A DNA stretch of 5,170 bases from Methylococcaceae bacterium (GTDB taxonomy: Bacteria > Pseudomonadota > Gammaproteobacteria > Methylococcales > Methylomonadaceae), in contig PMDM01000152.1 in assembly GCA_003155565.1 (NCBI GenBank), positions 1 to 5,170 of the forward strand, in the 5' to 3' direction. A program made the translations under genes and the position numbers. The notes under the pieces were generated by a model that was not told the DNA's origin, searched no databases, and saw only the letters and a program-made list of their open reading frames with translations. Shown piece after piece: positions 5,152 to 5,170 of this stretch (its first letter is position 1; each line of letters starts with the position of its first letter).

Positions 5152-5170
5152 CTTCGACTAGCTCAGCACG
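5152..5170. repeat. Partial dispersed repeat at the right edge
   Basis: GCTTCGACTAGCTCAGCACG is close to the GCTTCGACT...GCTCAGCAC unit found as an intergenic dispersed repeat in many repeat-rich bacterial genomes (from memory). It is cut by the window end, so its partner arm cannot be checked. Confidence 0.35.

Overview
The window looks like an accessory, insertion-sequence-rich stretch of a gammaproteobacterial chromosome. The evidence for that is indirect: mixed base composition, several decayed transposases, and dispersed intergenic repeats of a type I associate with repeat-rich gammaproteobacteria (methanotrophs, filamentous sulfur oxidisers) and cyanobacteria. The genus cannot be fixed from the sequence alone.

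Layout. Positions 1-1035 hold the body of an IS630-family (Tc1/mariner-like) DDE transposase that runs off the left edge and is no longer readable in one frame. It is broken at three places, and each break coincides with a nearly identical 15-bp insert (14 bp in one copy) placed between two copies of TA. Removing the inserts restores the transposase reading almost perfectly. This is the most unusual signal in the window.

Positions 1113-2776 hold two intact hydrolase genes sharing an ATGA stop/start overlap. The first is a 312-residue AXE1 (acetyl xylan esterase / cephalosporin C deacetylase)-like alpha/beta hydrolase. The second is a 242-residue esterase-D/PHB-depolymerase-like hydrolase. An A8 run near the end of the first gene would, on a -1 slip, read straight into the second gene. 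The pair probably forms an operon acting on ester substrates, but the substrate cannot be read from the sequence.

Positions 2777-3470 carry no convincing gene. They contain inverted repeats, one 33-codon ORF with a good ribosome binding site, and an abrupt compositional change near 3190. Positions 3471-3859 are a nested transposon scar: the last 26 codons and right terminal repeat of an IS3-family element abut the C-terminal part of an IS4-family transposase, cut exactly in the codon of its predicted catalytic glutamate.

Positions 4103-4237 form a structured leader (a perfect 23-bp palindrome, a hairpin, and a terminator-like hairpin ending 12 nt before the ATG). It precedes a 233-residue protein that resembles the FtsH/M41 peptidase domain but has lost the HExxH zinc-binding and catalytic residues. 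The right edge has a 53-bp inverted-repeat intergenic element and the beginning of another dispersed repeat.
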